Source of the DNA: CAYLWZ01 sp964585805
GTDB lineage: Bacteria; Patescibacteriota; Minisyncoccia; Minisyncoccales; GWA2-38-27
Direction: 5' to 3'
NCBI GenBank assembly: GCA_964585805.1
Contig: CAZPFE010000031.1
Span: 1 to 6,384 of the forward strand
Length of the DNA stretch: 6,384 nucleotides
Positions 6,191 to 6,384 of this stretch are shown one piece after another (the stretch's first letter is position 1; the number at the start of each line of letters is the position of its first letter). The notes beneath the pieces were generated by a model. That model searched no databases. It had not been told where the DNA came from and worked only from the letters and a program-made list of their open reading frames with translations. The position numbers were made by a program, and so were the translations under genes.

Positions 6191-6289
6191 AGAGGATTTG
6201 AGTGAAGGAGATTTCTTTCTCTCCTTCCCTCCTCTGGAGAGGACTCTCTTTCTTATCCTCTCCCTCTTCTAAAGGGGGAGGATAAGAAA
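6191..6289. repeat. REP-like palindromes, elements 3 and 4
   Basis: Element 3 pairs AGAGGA (6191-6196) with TCCTCT (6230-6235), and inside it GAAGGAGA (6204-6211) with TCTCCTTC (6220-6227), around an 8-nt loop. Element 4 is the longest uninterrupted hairpin: 6249-6265 pairs with 6273-6289 over 17 positions, with one T/G wobble and a 7-nt loop. Its flank has A/T runs but no clean U-tract, so terminator function is unclear. Confidence 0.75.
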
Positions 6290-6384
6290 TAAAAATAAAT
6301 GTAAAATAAAAATATAGGTAAGGGAGGGAAATTTTTTAGTTATAATAACTTTACAATTACTTAGTTTTACTTATTACTTATTAT
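6290..6384. other. AT-rich non-coding right end
   Basis: No gene is visible in the last 95 bp. It contains AGTTATAATAACT (6338-6350), symmetric around its centre and including a consensus TATAAT (6341-6346), and a short tandem TACTTAT near the end. A promoter for a gene beyond the window is possible but has no -35 support. Confidence 0.5.

Noticed and set aside
6020..6289. CRISPR array
   Set aside because: The repeats are not of constant sequence or spacing and there are no unique spacers of uniform length. The units are inverted-repeat hairpins instead.

Overview
This is a very AT-rich window, roughly 25-30% G+C in most genes by eye. It reads like a scaffold of an uncultivated, small-genome bacterium, most likely a Patescibacteria/CPR lineage (Parcubacteria-like). 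The pointers are the low G+C, mostly single non-operonic genes, several starts without a Shine-Dalgarno sequence, a VirB6/TrbL-type membrane protein of the kind common in that group, a run of ten Ns (so an assembled scaffold), and a cluster of C-rich/G-rich hairpin repeats. The lineage is an inference; no marker such as 16S is present. Stop codons used are TAA and TAG, TGG encodes Trp, and no in-frame TGA was needed, so the standard bacterial code fits.

Layout: (1) 1-417, + strand, the 3' part of dnaN (beta sliding clamp), whose start lies outside the window. (2) 421-800, a non-coding AT-rich spacer bounded by a degenerate inverted repeat. (3) 815-1840, +, an SPFH/band 7 membrane protein with a strong Shine-Dalgarno sequence and visibly higher G+C than its neighbours. 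(4) 1847-1876, a terminator hairpin between convergent genes, able to act in both directions. (5) 1899-3931, -, a VirB6/TrbL-like polytopic membrane protein with a long charged cytoplasmic tail. Its 5' end is cut by the assembly gap at 3932-3941, and a plausible start codon lies on the far side of the gap. (6) 4010-5191, +, a small-type malic enzyme, divergent from the VirB6-like gene across about 31 bp. (7) 5273-5809, +, a CYTH-domain (triphosphate tunnel) protein. (8) 5812-5900, -, tRNA-Ser(UGA) with encoded CCA, ending 2 bp from the CYTH stop codon. (9) 5901-6384, non-coding: an AT-rich stretch, then about 270 bp of polypyrimidine/polypurine hairpins, then AT-rich sequence to the end.

The genes do not form one pathway. 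They are housekeeping (dnaN, tRNA), central carbon metabolism (malate to pyruvate), membrane organisation (SPFH), transport/secretion machinery (VirB6-like) and a nucleotide or triphosphate-handling enzyme (CYTH). I do not see a defence system, CRISPR array, complete insertion sequence or clear new multi-gene system. The most unusual signals are the hairpin-repeat cluster at the right end, the compositionally foreign-looking SPFH gene next to an inverted-repeat-bounded spacer, and the gap-broken VirB6-like gene whose annotated start would be wrong if taken at face value.
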